Shown: positions 53,508 through 62,169, numbered from the stretch's first letter. The stretch: DNA of 64,000 bases from DATFVA01 sp963832355 (GCA_963832355.1 CAWHTX010000019.1:1-64000); one strand, 5' to 3'. Notes: generated by a model not told the origin, from the letters alone. A program made the numbers and translations.

Positions 53508-54926
53508 TCAGACCTGGGGGTTTAAGTTTGCTTCACGATCAACAATACCTGCCATAAAATCTGCTTCGGCAACGAGCACCTCATTCACGAATGCTTTACC
53601 CTGCATCATAACAACTTTACTTTTCTTATTTGTAAGCTCAATCTCCAGGTAGAGCTGATCACCGGGGAATACCGGCTTTCTGAATTTTGCATTATTTATC
53701 TGCATAAACAGGACAAGCTTCTTTTCCGGATCGGGGAATGAATTAAGAAGAAGTATTCCGCCTGTTTGTGCCATTGATTCAATTATAAGAACTCCGGGCA
53801 TTATTGGCTGCCCGGGAAAATGTCCCTGGAAGAAGGGTTCATTAACCGTAACCGATTTAACACCAATTACTTTTTTATCAATCTGAAGTTCTATGATCTT
53901 ATCTACGAGAAGGAAGGGATACCTGTGTGGAAGTATTCTTTGTATTGCATTGGCATCGAACACTATTCCCTCTTTTTTCACGAACTGGTATTTTTTAACA
54001 AGCTTTCTCTGCTGGTAGAGTTTTCTTACCTGCTTTGCAAACTCGACATTCGCTTTATGCCCCGGACGTGCTGCCAGGATCTGCGCTTTTAACGGTGCTC
54101 CTATAAGTGCGAGGTCGCCGATAAGATCAAGCAGCTTATGTCTGACAGGTTCATTCCTGAAACGAAGTTCCTTGTTGTTAAGAATACCGTTTTCCCCGAG
54201 AGATATTTTTTGTTTCAGCCCGACTTTATTACCCAGCTTGTCAAGCTCGCCTTCATTCAGATCTCTGTCGACTATCACTACAGCGTTATCAATATCGCCG
54301 CCTTTTATTAGTCCCTGGCCTGCAAGCTCTTCAACTTCGCTTAAGAAGCAGAAAGTCCTGGCGGGAGCGAACTCTGATACAAATTCTTTTTCAAGATCAA
54401 ATAGTCCTGTATGCTGACTACCGAGTGCAGGGTTCTGATAATCAACCATTACTGTCACCCTGTAACTGTCAAGCGGAAGCGCGACTATGTCAATCTGTTT
54501 TTCATCGTTATGGTACATTACAGTTTCATCGATAATCAGATAGTCTTTCGGAGCATCCTGCTGTACAAACCCGGCATTGAGTAATTCATTTACATAAGGC
54601 AGGGAACTTCCATCGCCAACAGGAGGTTCAATTCCGTCAATTTCAACAACAAGGTTATCAATCTGAAGACCATAAACAGCAGCCAGAACATGCTCCACCG
54701 TATGAACTTTTGCTTCGCCAATACCCAGGGTGGTTCCGCGCGAAATATCTATAACATAATCGGCATTTGCCGGAATTTCGGGATTCCCGTTTAGATCGAC
54801 CCTTACAAACTTAACCCCGTAATTTTCCGGTGCTGGTTTGAATGTCATTGTGCACTCGGTGCCTGTATGGAGTCCTATTCCTGAAAGGGTAACTTCTTTA
54901 GCAATCGTTCTTTGTTGTTCAAGCAT
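53508..54926 (-). CDS. lpxC/fabZ: Bifunctional LpxC deacetylase / FabZ dehydratase
   Basis: 472 residues with two enzymes fused. LpxC (about 1-310): GIGLHTGTECTMTFKPA, zinc ligand His in KVHTVEHVLAAVYG near 78, and RHKLLDLIGDLALIG near 265 with His and Asp. FabZ (about 325-472): ILPHRYPFLLVDKI near 333, then GHFPGQPIMPGVLIIESM near 372 with the His and Glu active-site pair. LpxC is the committed step of lipid A synthesis, FabZ dehydrates hydroxyacyl-ACP, so the fusion ties the competing lipid A and fatty-acid branches. This fusion is a known feature of Bacteroidota/Chlorobi-type genomes. Confidence 0.96.
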   Translation of the reverse strand: MLEQQRTIAKEVTLSGIGLHTGTECTMTFKPAPENYGVKFVRVDLNGNPEIPANADYVIDISRGTTLGIGEAKVHTVEHVLAAVYGLQIDNLVVEIDGIEPPVGDGSSLPYVNELLNAGFVQQDAPKDYLIIDETVMYHNDEKQIDIVALPLDSYRVTVMVDYQNPALGSQHTGLFDLEKEFVSEFAPARTFCFLSEVEELAGQGLIKGGDIDNAVVIVDRDLNEGELDKLGNKVGLKQKISLGENGILNNKELRFRNEPVRHKLLDLIGDLALIGAPLKAQILAARPGHKANVEFAKQVRKLYQQRKLVKKYQFVKKEGIVFDANAIQRILPHRYPFLLVDKIIELQIDKKVIGVKSVTVNEPFFQGHFPGQPIMPGVLIIESMAQTGGILLLNSFPDPEKKLVLFMQINNAKFRKPVFPGDQLYLEIELTNKKSKVVMMQGKAFVNEVLVAEADFMAGIVDREANLNPQV

Positions 54927-55014
54927 TTAACTGTCCGGATTTTTTGTTTTAAAATCGTTTAATAAAATAGCATTATGAGTTCTGAAATCCAATAAAGGAA
55001 AGGTTTATCAGGTT

Positions 55015-56070
55015 CTATTCATTGGCGGAGTTATCTTCAATCTGTTTCTTAAGCATCTTAATTTCTTTTTCAAGCTCATTGATTTTTTTCGAATATTCCG
55101 GAAGATTCCTTATATGCGACTCAAGTTTATATGCAGTTTTTAATTCTTTTGCCGGGGAGCCGAAATAGGTGCCCGCTTTGTTAATGCTCTTTGAAACGCC
55201 TGCCTGCGCTATAAGAATAACATTATCGGCAATTTCGATATGACCGGTTAATCCAGCCTGACCCAATATAAAGCAATTCTTCCCGACTTTTGTACTTCCC
55301 GATATACCTGCCTGGGCAGAGATAATAGTATCTTCCCCGATGTAAACATTGTGCGCTATCTGAACAAGGTTATCAACTTTCACACCTCTTTTGATAATGG
55401 TAGATCCAACAGAGGCACGGTCAATTGAAACATTTGAACCGAGTTCAACATCATCCCCGATGATCACATCACCAATCTGCGGGATCTTGTGAAACTTTCC
55501 TTCTTTATCCGGTTCAAATCCGAAGCCGTCTGAACCTATAACTGTCCCGGAATGAATAATAACACGGTTGCCTATTTTACATTTTTCACGAATACTGACA
55601 TTCTGAAAAATTAAACAGTCATTACCAATTTCCACATCTTCAAGCAGTACAGTATTATGAAATATCTTAACATTGTTTCCTATCTTACATCCGCCCGAGA
55701 TAACCACATTCTTTCCTACAGATGTATTTTGGCCAATCTGTGCATCGGGATGGATGAAAGCTGTTTCATCGATTCCTTCAAGAGGAAAAACGGGAGAAAA
55801 GAATTTTCTTACGAGTTTGAAAAATGCTTTGTTGGGATCGGGAACTTCTATGTAGGAAAGGTCGCTGCGGCTTTTTGAGAATCCAGGCTTAACGAGTATT
55901 GCGGATGCCCCAGTTGTATCAAAATATTTTTCGTATTGTGAAAGATAAAGGAAGGTAAGATCGCCGGAACCGGCTTCTTCAATTTTAGCAAGATTTTTTA
56001 TTTCAAGACTACCATCTCCTGTAATTTCTCCGCCTATGAAGGCAGCTATATCAGACAGAGTAATCTTCAT
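55015..56070 (-). CDS. lpxD: UDP-3-O-acylglucosamine N-acyltransferase
   Basis: 351 residues. The N-terminal uridine-binding domain (1-100) is followed by a long hexapeptide helix, with catalytic His in VQIAHNVYIGEDTII near 236, and a coiled C-terminal helix (INELEKEIKMLKKQIED). Third step of lipid A synthesis. It starts on the last base of the upstream ompH stop, so coupling to the chaperone gene is likely. Confidence 0.95.
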   Translation of the reverse strand: MKITLSDIAAFIGGEITGDGSLEIKNLAKIEEAGSGDLTFLYLSQYEKYFDTTGASAILVKPGFSKSRSDLSYIEVPDPNKAFFKLVRKFFSPVFPLEGIDETAFIHPDAQIGQNTSVGKNVVISGGCKIGNNVKIFHNTVLLEDVEIGNDCLIFQNVSIREKCKIGNRVIIHSGTVIGSDGFGFEPDKEGKFHKIPQIGDVIIGDDVELGSNVSIDRASVGSTIIKRGVKVDNLVQIAHNVYIGEDTIISAQAGISGSTKVGKNCFILGQAGLTGHIEIADNVILIAQAGVSKSINKAGTYFGSPAKELKTAYKLESHIRNLPEYSKKINELEKEIKMLKKQIEDNSANE

Positions 56071-56591
56071 TATTCAAGTTTTAGTTTATCTAGGACTTTA
56101 TTAGTAATATCATATTCCTCTTTTGCATATAAAAGCATTACGTCACCGCTTCTGTCAAAGACAAAGTCGAGGTCCTCATCCTGTGCAATATCCTGTATAG
56201 CATTAAAGATCTTATTCTGCACAGGCTTCATCAGTTCATCCTGTTTCTGGAAAAGCTCGCCGTTGGTTCCGAATTTCTTTTCCCTGTAATCTGAGATCTC
56301 CTTTTCCATATTCATCAATTCAGTTTCCATCTCTGCACGGGTCTGATCGGTCATAATGAGTTTTCTTTTCTCATAATCATCGTACTTTGCCTTCCAGGCA
56401 GCTTCCTTTTTATTAAGCTCACCCTGCCACTCTTTAACCAGAGCATCTAGCTTCTGACGTGCATCCTGTGCATCAGGGAGGTTATCCATAATTGTATTGG
56501 AATCAACATACCCTATTTTCAGCTGAGCGAAAGAAGGGATAGAAAATACTGTTAAAACGAATGCCGAGAGAAGAATCCCAAAGCTTTTCAT
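56070..56591 (-). CDS. OmpH/Skp family periplasmic chaperone (second copy)
   Basis: 173 residues. Signal peptide ending FSIPSFAQ near 22, then KIGYVDSNTIMDNLPDAQDA, a long charged coiled coil (EKRKLIMTDQTRAEMETELM) and the C-terminal IAQDEDLDFVFDRSGDVMLLY strand. Skp homologues hold unfolded outer-membrane proteins. It is a paralogue of the gene just upstream. Its start follows a GGAG ribosome site next to the interleaved stems. Confidence 0.9.
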   Translation of the reverse strand: MKSFGILLSAFVLTVFSIPSFAQLKIGYVDSNTIMDNLPDAQDARQKLDALVKEWQGELNKKEAAWKAKYDDYEKRKLIMTDQTRAEMETELMNMEKEISDYREKKFGTNGELFQKQDELMKPVQNKIFNAIQDIAQDEDLDFVFDRSGDVMLLYAKEEYDITNKVLDKLKLE

Positions 56592-56603
56592 AAAAACTCC
56601 GAA

Positions 56604-56662
56604 CTGGTTAAATGTTCCGGGAAAATGAAAAACAGCTCTTTGTTAACCAGAACTGTTTTCAT
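56604..56662 (-). promoter_or_regulatory. Interleaved stems in the ompH-ompH intercistronic region
   Basis: CTGGTTAA (56604-56611) pairs with TTAACCAG (56643-56650). ATGAAAAACAG (56625-56635) pairs with CTGTTTTCAT (56653-56662) apart from one bulged A. The arms alternate, so the two stems form a pseudoknot or are mutually exclusive, just upstream of the second ompH ribosome site. Confidence 0.45.
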
Positions 56663-56681
56663 CCCGATATTTGAAAGAAAA

Positions 56682-57209
56682 TTAACTTCCTCTTTTTAAC
56701 TTATCAAGCACTTTATAAGTAACGTCAAACGCTGAATCGGCATAAAGAAGTATGATATCTCCGGATTTGTCAAAAATAAAGTTCATTCCTTCTTCTTTTG
56801 CAACCTTACCTATAGCATCATAAATCTTGTCTTTTATAGGAGCAAAGATTTCGTCATTCTTCTTATAGATCTCACCTGTACCCTGAGCAAACTTATCCTT
56901 CCTGAAGTTCATGATATTCTGTTCCATCTGGACGAGGTCCTGCTGGGCTGCAAGTTTCTTATCTTCAGGCATAGTATTGACCTGTTTCTGGTAGTCGTTA
57001 GCCTTCTGCTGATAAGCCTGAGTCATGCTGTCAAGTTGTGCAGACCATTTGTTAGTAAGAGCATCAAGGTCGCCCTGAGCTTTAATTGCTTCAGACCACT
57101 GGGTCAGGATAACCTGTGAATCAACATAGCCGATTTTCTGGTTTGTCTGTGCTGCGGTAAGTCCTGCACCTAGAAATAAGATTGAAAGAATAAAAAGATA
57201 TTTTTTCAC
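56682..57209 (-). CDS. OmpH/Skp family periplasmic chaperone (first copy)
   Basis: 175 residues from a GTG at 57209, chosen because it gives a clean signal peptide (KKYLFILSILFLGAGLTAAQ) with GAGGT upstream; the frame runs further to 57266. Then KIGYVDSQVILTQWSEAIKA, a Gln- and Lys-rich coiled coil, and the conserved GMNFIFDKSGDIILLY end. Two tandem ompH genes directly behind bamA are usual for this lineage. It likely escorts outer-membrane proteins to BamA. Confidence 0.9.
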   Translation of the reverse strand: MKKYLFILSILFLGAGLTAAQTNQKIGYVDSQVILTQWSEAIKAQGDLDALTNKWSAQLDSMTQAYQQKANDYQKQVNTMPEDKKLAAQQDLVQMEQNIMNFRKDKFAQGTGEIYKKNDEIFAPIKDKIYDAIGKVAKEEGMNFIFDKSGDIILLYADSAFDVTYKVLDKLKRGS

Positions 57210-57303
57210 TACGTGTACCTCAGTTATTTTAATAAAAAAATAGCATTCTGCTAAATTTGTTAACAATAAGTATGTAATTTACAATAAAATTTGAATTTAC
57301 GTT

Positions 57304-59814
57304 TTAAAATCCTCTTCCAAATTGAAAATGGAAGAGCCAGGCCGGGTCTTTTCCGTCGACAATTTTCCGATCAAAGCCGTAACCAAGATCAAATCCAATA
57401 AGACCTATCGGGTTAATCATTATTCTCGCACCAAAGCCTGCCGATCTTCTCAGATCGAAAGGATCAGTTTTATTAAGGTCCTCCCAGACGTTACCGGCTT
57501 CAGCAAAAGCAATGAGGTAAAGAGGAATAGGATCCAGTGTAACGGCAAATCTTAATTCAGCAGTATACCTGGTCATTACGCGTCCACCGATAACATTCCC
57601 AAGTGAATTCCTGGGACCTACAGTTCGGTCATCATATCCTCTCAGGGGCGTTGTTGCTATAATTAGTCCATTACCGCCCATATAAAAGAATTCAAAAGGC
57701 TGAATCTGGGTTCCTTTAACTATTTCTTCTATATAGCCCATATCAGCAATTGTATAGAAAACAAGTCTGTTTGAATTAAAAAGCCTCTTATACCACTCCG
57801 CTCTAAATCCGAGTTTGTAATAATCCACATCTCCCGGGAGAAGCGGTCCGCCTGAAAGTTCACCATTAAGAGAAATATTGGAACCAGTTGAAGGGAATAT
57901 CGGGTTATCGATATCCTTTCTTGAAATTGTGGCACCTACAGTATACTGACGTGACTGACCTTCAGCGTAATAATTTCCTCCGTTTATTACATTATTATAC
58001 TGGAACTTGAAGAGTCCCTGTATATAGAAGAAATCATCCGGCCATTTTAACCTTCGACCAAGCTTTAATGTTCCACCGGACTGACGTAAATCGTAAATAT
58101 ATGCCTGGCGGGTATCAAAAACTTCCGCTCCTACCAGCGTTGGGGTATCCATAAACCAGGGCTCCGTGAATCCAAGCGTGAATGTACGGTAAAGACTTCC
58201 AACACCAAACTGCCAGTTAAAGCTTAATATCTGTCCACCTCCAAGCTGGAAAGGTTCAGCAATAGAAAAGTTTGTTAGCGTGATTCCGACCGAGCCGCTG
58301 AAGCCGAAACTTCCGCTGTAACCTACAGATGCATTGAGATAGTCACTTGATTTTTCTTCAACGTTAAATACTACATTAACCGTACTGTCATTAGAAAGTG
58401 TATAGTCAATCGCGTGGGGACCGTATAATTTTTCCACGTTAAAATACTGCAGGTTTGCAAGCTGCTGAATACTCCTCAGCAGAAGTCCGCGGTTAAAATA
58501 ATCACCGGGGATAGTATAAAGTTCTCTTCTTATTACTTTATCTTTCGTCTTGTCATTTCCTGTAATATCAACCTTGCCTACCCTGAACTGATTTCTCTCT
58601 TCAATCCTTATTGAAATATCCATGGAATCAGGCGGAACTTTATGTTCAGTGGCCTGAACATTGTAGGTCAGATACCCATTATCGAGATACAGGGAAGACA
58701 GGTCTGTCTGTTTTTCATTGCCATGCAGGTTTCTCTCAAATTTTTCATAATCATATATATCGCCCTTCGCAAAATCGAGTCTCTGTCTTAATGCTGCATC
58801 GGGGAAAACAGTATTACCCGTAAATGTAATGTTCCTTACTTTGTATTGGGGACCTTCATACACATTTATGAGTATTTCAAGGTCTTTATTATCGTTATAA
58901 TAAATGAGCGAGTCGGAAAGAATTTCTGCATCCCTGTAGCCGTTCTTCTGATAGAACTTTACAATAAGATCTTTATCATCCTTATATTTATCGGGATGGA
59001 ACTGGGCACTACTCCAGAACTTCCACCATTTTGATTCTTCAGTTTCATCCATTGCACCGCGAAGATCACCATCATCGAAAGCATGGTTTCCTGTAAATTC
59101 TATTTTTCTTACTGTTACTTCCTCACCTTCATCTACAACAAGTTTAAGAAGAATTCTCTCCTTTATTCTTGATATCAGGTCGGAATATGTGATCTCGCTT
59201 TTAGGATATTCAACCTGGTATTCATCCGAAAGATCTTTTTCATTTCTCCAGGTTATAACAATGTTATCTTCTGTTGTATCAGCTCTGAAGTAATCAAACC
59301 GTTCTGTAGTTACTTTTGCATTTAAGTATCCATCATCCGCATAAAGTTTAAGAACGCGCTGTTCAAAATTTGAGATTTCCTGGGGTTTTAATATTTGTCC
59401 GCGTATAAAATTAGATTTCTTCTCGATGTCATCGGCGTCGAGCTCATCATTGCCCTCAATAACAAGCTTTTCAAAGCGGGGATATTCAGAAACTTTAATT
59501 AACAGAAAGACACCGTTGTCTAACTGCTTTTCTATCTCAATTTCAACATCTGAAAAGATATTAAGCGACCACAGCTGTTTAATAGCATTCATTGTCTGAT
59601 CACCGGGTATCTGGATTTCATCCCCTACTTTAAGTCCGCTGTTAGCTATGATCGTTGATGCATCAGCTGACTGATTGCCTTCAACAGAGATACCAAGCAC
59701 TTTATAAATCTTAGGCTGCTGCTGCCCCTGTGCATGCAGAAAACCGCATCCCAGGAGGAAAATGAATACTATAAATGAATAATTAAACAGTTTCTTTGGG
59801 AAGGGTTGAGACAT
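57304..59814 (-). CDS. bamA: Outer-membrane protein assembly factor BamA
   Basis: 836 residues. A signal peptide (LLGCGFLHAQG, near 30) is followed by five POTRA-like repeats (VLGISVEGNQSADAS, KLVIEGNDELDADDIE, IEFTGNHAFDDGDL, ITFTGNTVFPDAAL, VDITGNDKTKDKV), then the Omp85 barrel from about 500 ending FHFQFGRGF with a terminal Phe. TTPLRGYDDRTVGPR near 715 holds the L6-loop RGY/F motif. It inserts beta-barrel proteins into the outer membrane. It overlaps the uppS gene by 32 bases and precedes the two ompH genes. Confidence 0.95.
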   Translation of the reverse strand: MSQPFPKKLFNYSFIVFIFLLGCGFLHAQGQQQPKIYKVLGISVEGNQSADASTIIANSGLKVGDEIQIPGDQTMNAIKQLWSLNIFSDVEIEIEKQLDNGVFLLIKVSEYPRFEKLVIEGNDELDADDIEKKSNFIRGQILKPQEISNFEQRVLKLYADDGYLNAKVTTERFDYFRADTTEDNIVITWRNEKDLSDEYQVEYPKSEITYSDLISRIKERILLKLVVDEGEEVTVRKIEFTGNHAFDDGDLRGAMDETEESKWWKFWSSAQFHPDKYKDDKDLIVKFYQKNGYRDAEILSDSLIYYNDNKDLEILINVYEGPQYKVRNITFTGNTVFPDAALRQRLDFAKGDIYDYEKFERNLHGNEKQTDLSSLYLDNGYLTYNVQATEHKVPPDSMDISIRIEERNQFRVGKVDITGNDKTKDKVIRRELYTIPGDYFNRGLLLRSIQQLANLQYFNVEKLYGPHAIDYTLSNDSTVNVVFNVEEKSSDYLNASVGYSGSFGFSGSVGITLTNFSIAEPFQLGGGQILSFNWQFGVGSLYRTFTLGFTEPWFMDTPTLVGAEVFDTRQAYIYDLRQSGGTLKLGRRLKWPDDFFYIQGLFKFQYNNVINGGNYYAEGQSRQYTVGATISRKDIDNPIFPSTGSNISLNGELSGGPLLPGDVDYYKLGFRAEWYKRLFNSNRLVFYTIADMGYIEEIVKGTQIQPFEFFYMGGNGLIIATTPLRGYDDRTVGPRNSLGNVIGGRVMTRYTAELRFAVTLDPIPLYLIAFAEAGNVWEDLNKTDPFDLRRSAGFGARIMINPIGLIGFDLGYGFDRKIVDGKDPAWLFHFQFGRGF

Positions 59815-60601
59815 TCTTTAAGCCTTTTTCATTCTTTTTTATTTGTTCACTTACTTTACCGAATCTCCGCTCTCTATTCTGGAAGCTTTTGATAGCATCA
59901 TAGAGATGAATCCTTTTGAAATCCGGCCAGTAAACATCTGTAATATAGAACTCGGTATATGCAATCTGCCACAAGAGAAAGTTACTGACCCTGAATTCAC
60001 CGCTTGTTCTAATAAGCAGGTCGGGATCAGGCATATTATGTGTCGTAAGGAAACCTGAAAAAGCGGCCTCATTAATATCTTTTATTGATAATTCGTTTTT
60101 TGAAACTTTTTCGGCGACTTTTTTAATTCCTTCAAGAATCTCCCATCTGCCGCTGTAGCTAAGTGCGAGATTCAAAGTCATCTTTTTGTTTTTGGAAGTC
60201 CTTGTCATATCATCTTTAAGTCTATTACGGACTTGCGCGGGAAGAGAATCAATGTTCCCGATGGTGGTAAGTTTAATATCATTCTGCATCAGTTCATCAG
60301 TACGATCTTTCAGACTTTTAAGCAGAAGACGCATAAGTGTAGAAACTTCATCTTTAGGTCTTTTCCAGTTTTCTGTGGAGAAAGTATAAAGGGTGAGATA
60401 TTTCACTCCAATCTGTGCACATGCTTCAACAATATCTCTGACAGTATCGACGCCTCTTTTGTGACCAGCCGCCCTGGGAAGTCCTTTTCCGCGGGCCCAT
60501 CTTCCGTTCCCGTCCATTATAATCGCAATGTGAGCTGGAATTTCACCCGTTTTTTTTAAGTCCTGCTGAAGCTTTTCATCCTGTTCAGTACGTCTGACCA
60601 A
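59783..60601 (-). CDS. uppS: Isoprenyl transferase (undecaprenyl diphosphate synthase)
   Basis: 272 residues from a TTG start, with AGGA upstream. IAIIMDGNGRWARGKGLPR near 26-44 carries the catalytic Asp, AGHKRGVDTVRDIVE follows, TLYTFSTENWKRP near 71 and PDLLIRTSGEFRVSNFLLWQ near 193 complete the family set. It makes the C55 lipid carrier for peptidoglycan and surface polysaccharides. The candidate promoter lies directly upstream, making this the first gene of the envelope operon. Confidence 0.94.
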   Translation of the reverse strand: MVRRTEQDEKLQQDLKKTGEIPAHIAIIMDGNGRWARGKGLPRAAGHKRGVDTVRDIVEACAQIGVKYLTLYTFSTENWKRPKDEVSTLMRLLLKSLKDRTDELMQNDIKLTTIGNIDSLPAQVRNRLKDDMTRTSKNKKMTLNLALSYSGRWEILEGIKKVAEKVSKNELSIKDINEAAFSGFLTTHNMPDPDLLIRTSGEFRVSNFLLWQIAYTEFYITDVYWPDFKRIHLYDAIKSFQNRERRFGKVSEQIKKNEKGLKNVSTLPKETV

Positions 60602-60631
60602 ATTCTGTCCTAAAAATTGATTAAGCGTGTA

Positions 60632-60660
60632 AAATTAACCCTAACCCCCCTGAATGTCAA
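60632..60660 (-). promoter_or_regulatory. Promoter of the uppS-bamA-ompH-lpx operon
   Basis: Minus strand TTGACA (60660-60655), 17-base spacer, TAATTT (60637-60632), about 30 bases before the TTG start. Confidence 0.6.
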
Positions 60661-60687
60661 GGTAGACAAACAGTCTTACCTGCAGGT

Positions 60688-60701
60688 TATTTGTACAAAT
60701 A
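60688..60701. repeat. 14-bp perfect palindrome upstream of the uppS promoter
   Basis: TATTTGTACAAATA lies 27 bases upstream of the uppS -35 box, between it and the end of the lexA operon. Candidate regulator site. Confidence 0.4.
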
Positions 60702-60775
60702 TACTGCGCTAAACCGATAATAAAAGGGTAAAAATGTATTAGTCCGTAAACCTGGTATAAGGCTAAAATCCGGCC

Positions 60776-61204
60776 TCAGGAAACAGGTACTTTACGGGTT
60801 CTTTGTGAATGGTTTATTTGCGGCAGAGACTTATCAATTATGCTGAACAGCATTATATTGCTTTTGATCTCATTTGAAAGAGTATTGATCAATCCTTTGG
60901 CAAGCAAAAGATTCTCTTCGGGAACACCGACATAGAGGACTACTTTTTTTTGAGTAAATTTTGTGCGCCTTGTTGCGAGATGGGAAATTCTGTCAAGCAG
61001 CCCGGGATCTTTAAAATCCTCCTCGGATAGAGTGATACCAATAGCATAATCCTTCCCCTGCCTTGCAATTATATCAACATCGAACCCGCCTATCTTCCCG
61101 GGATCAGGAAGGTATGTTCCGAATTTTCTGCTTATTGTTAAATATCCGTTCTTCCAGAACTGTTCAATCAGATAATCTATGTTTTTTCTTTTCATAGTAT
61201 TCAT
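60776..61204 (-). CDS. Unrecognised protein of the lexA operon, weakly nuclease-fold-like
   Basis: 142 residues; no family recognised. An N-terminal helix (IDYLIEQFWKNGYLTISRKF) leads to GGFDVDIIARQGKDYAIGI, a helix-strand-strand arrangement recalling PD-(D/E)xK nuclease-like folds, but the expected E-x-K position reads G-x-T, so any nuclease would be atypical or inactive. A basic, Arg-rich middle (RISHLATRRTKFTQKK) could contact nucleic acid. A strong ribosome site (AAGGAGG) precedes the ATG. It is the third gene behind lexA with a 13-base gap, so it is likely transcribed with lexA. Confidence 0.6.
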   Translation of the reverse strand: MNTMKRKNIDYLIEQFWKNGYLTISRKFGTYLPDPGKIGGFDVDIIARQGKDYAIGITLSEEDFKDPGLLDRISHLATRRTKFTQKKVVLYVGVPEENLLLAKGLINTLSNEIKSNIMLFSIIDKSLPQINHSQRTRKVPVS

Positions 61205-61217
61205 TTTATTAACCTCC

Positions 61218-61466
61218 TTAAACTGCTCTTGGCATTAAAGGAATTATTGGTGAAAATCTCATACTTTTCAGTATTCTGATATTAGCAATACGGTCATATT
61301 CAAATTTTCTTATTTCCTTCGAATTGTTTGCTCTTCCATAAATAACCATCTTACCATTTTTCTCACGGGTTATATAGTAAGGATCAATTACAACCTCATT
61401 TAGGTGATAGAGAAATCTAACACGATTTCTGTTCTGTATGGCAGATATAAAAAGCTGCGATTTCAT
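61218..61466 (-). CDS. Small stand-alone WYL-like domain protein
   Basis: 82 residues that read as little more than a WYL-type SH3-like beta barrel: SAIQNRNRVRFLYHL, VIDPYYITREKNGKMVIYG, then EIRKFEYDRIANIRIL. WYL domains bind nucleic acid or nucleotide ligands and often regulate defence and DNA-damage genes; they normally follow a helix-turn-helix, which is absent here. AGGAG five bases before the ATG. It follows lexA by twelve bases, so it probably is part of the LexA-controlled transcript. Confidence 0.6.
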   Translation of the reverse strand: MKSQLFISAIQNRNRVRFLYHLNEVVIDPYYITREKNGKMVIYGRANNSKEIRKFEYDRIANIRILKSMRFSPIIPLMPRAV

Positions 61467-61478
61467 ATTAACTCCTGT

Positions 61479-62117
61479 TTAATTTAACCAACGGACAACG
61501 CCGGTAACTTTACCTACTATTTTAAATTCTTTTGATTTATCAACTTCAATCGGCTGATAATTATCATTATGCGGAAGAAGCCGTATCTGGTCATTTTTCT
61601 TTTCAAATGTCTTAACCGTAACCTCATCCTCCAACATTGCTACAATAATATCACCATTAGAGGCATCATTACGTGGGGTGACGATCACAAGGTCATTTTC
61701 GAATATTCCAGCATCAACCATACTTTCACCTTTAACCTTCAGTGCAAAACAGTCCTGTGATTTTTTCATAAAAGATGAATCAATAACAACACTACCCTCA
61801 ATATTTTCTATAGCAAGGATCGGGGAACCTGCAGCAACGCGGCCGACAATAGGTACCCGGCGGTAAAAGTTATTCCCGGGTTCAGCAAAGATCGAAGTAT
61901 CCTCTTTAACTATGGAGATCCCACGGCTTGCATTGCTTTCTATGTTCAGGTAACCCTTCTTCACAAGTGCATCGAGATGCCTTTTTACTCCAAAAGTGGA
62001 TGAAATTGAAAATTTCCGGCCTATTTCACGAAGGGTTGGAGGATAACCATTCTCATCTCTGAACTGATGAATGAAGTTCAGGATTTCCTGCTGACGTTCT
62101 GTTAATTCATTTTTCAT
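61479..62117 (-). CDS. lexA: LexA repressor
   Basis: 212 residues. The N-terminal winged helix (LTERQQEILNFIHQF, PPTLREIGRKFSISS) is typical. The self-cleavage site lies in GRVAAGSPILA near 95 (Ala-Gly), the Ser in KGESMVDAGIF near 132 and the Lys in EVTVKTFEK near 169 form the dyad. It represses DNA-damage genes until RecA filaments trigger cleavage. A near-palindrome inside its own promoter spacer suggests autoregulation. Two small genes follow at 12 and 13 bases, probably in the same transcript. Confidence 0.94.
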   Translation of the reverse strand: MKNELTERQQEILNFIHQFRDENGYPPTLREIGRKFSISSTFGVKRHLDALVKKGYLNIESNASRGISIVKEDTSIFAEPGNNFYRRVPIVGRVAAGSPILAIENIEGSVVIDSSFMKKSQDCFALKVKGESMVDAGIFENDLVIVTPRNDASNGDIIVAMLEDEVTVKTFEKKNDQIRLLPHNDNYQPIEVDKSKEFKIVGKVTGVVRWLN

Positions 62118-62140
62118 ATAGTGCTCAATTGTTCACTGCT

Positions 62141-62169
62141 AATATAGTGTACATATGTGCACTTGTCAA
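62141..62169 (-). promoter_or_regulatory. Promoter and candidate LexA operator of the lexA operon
   Basis: Minus strand TTGACA (62169-62164), exact 17-base spacer, TATATT (62146-62141). The spacer contains the near-palindrome GTGTACATATGTGCAC (62147-62162, one mismatched pair), so a bound dimer would cover the promoter. Confidence 0.7.
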
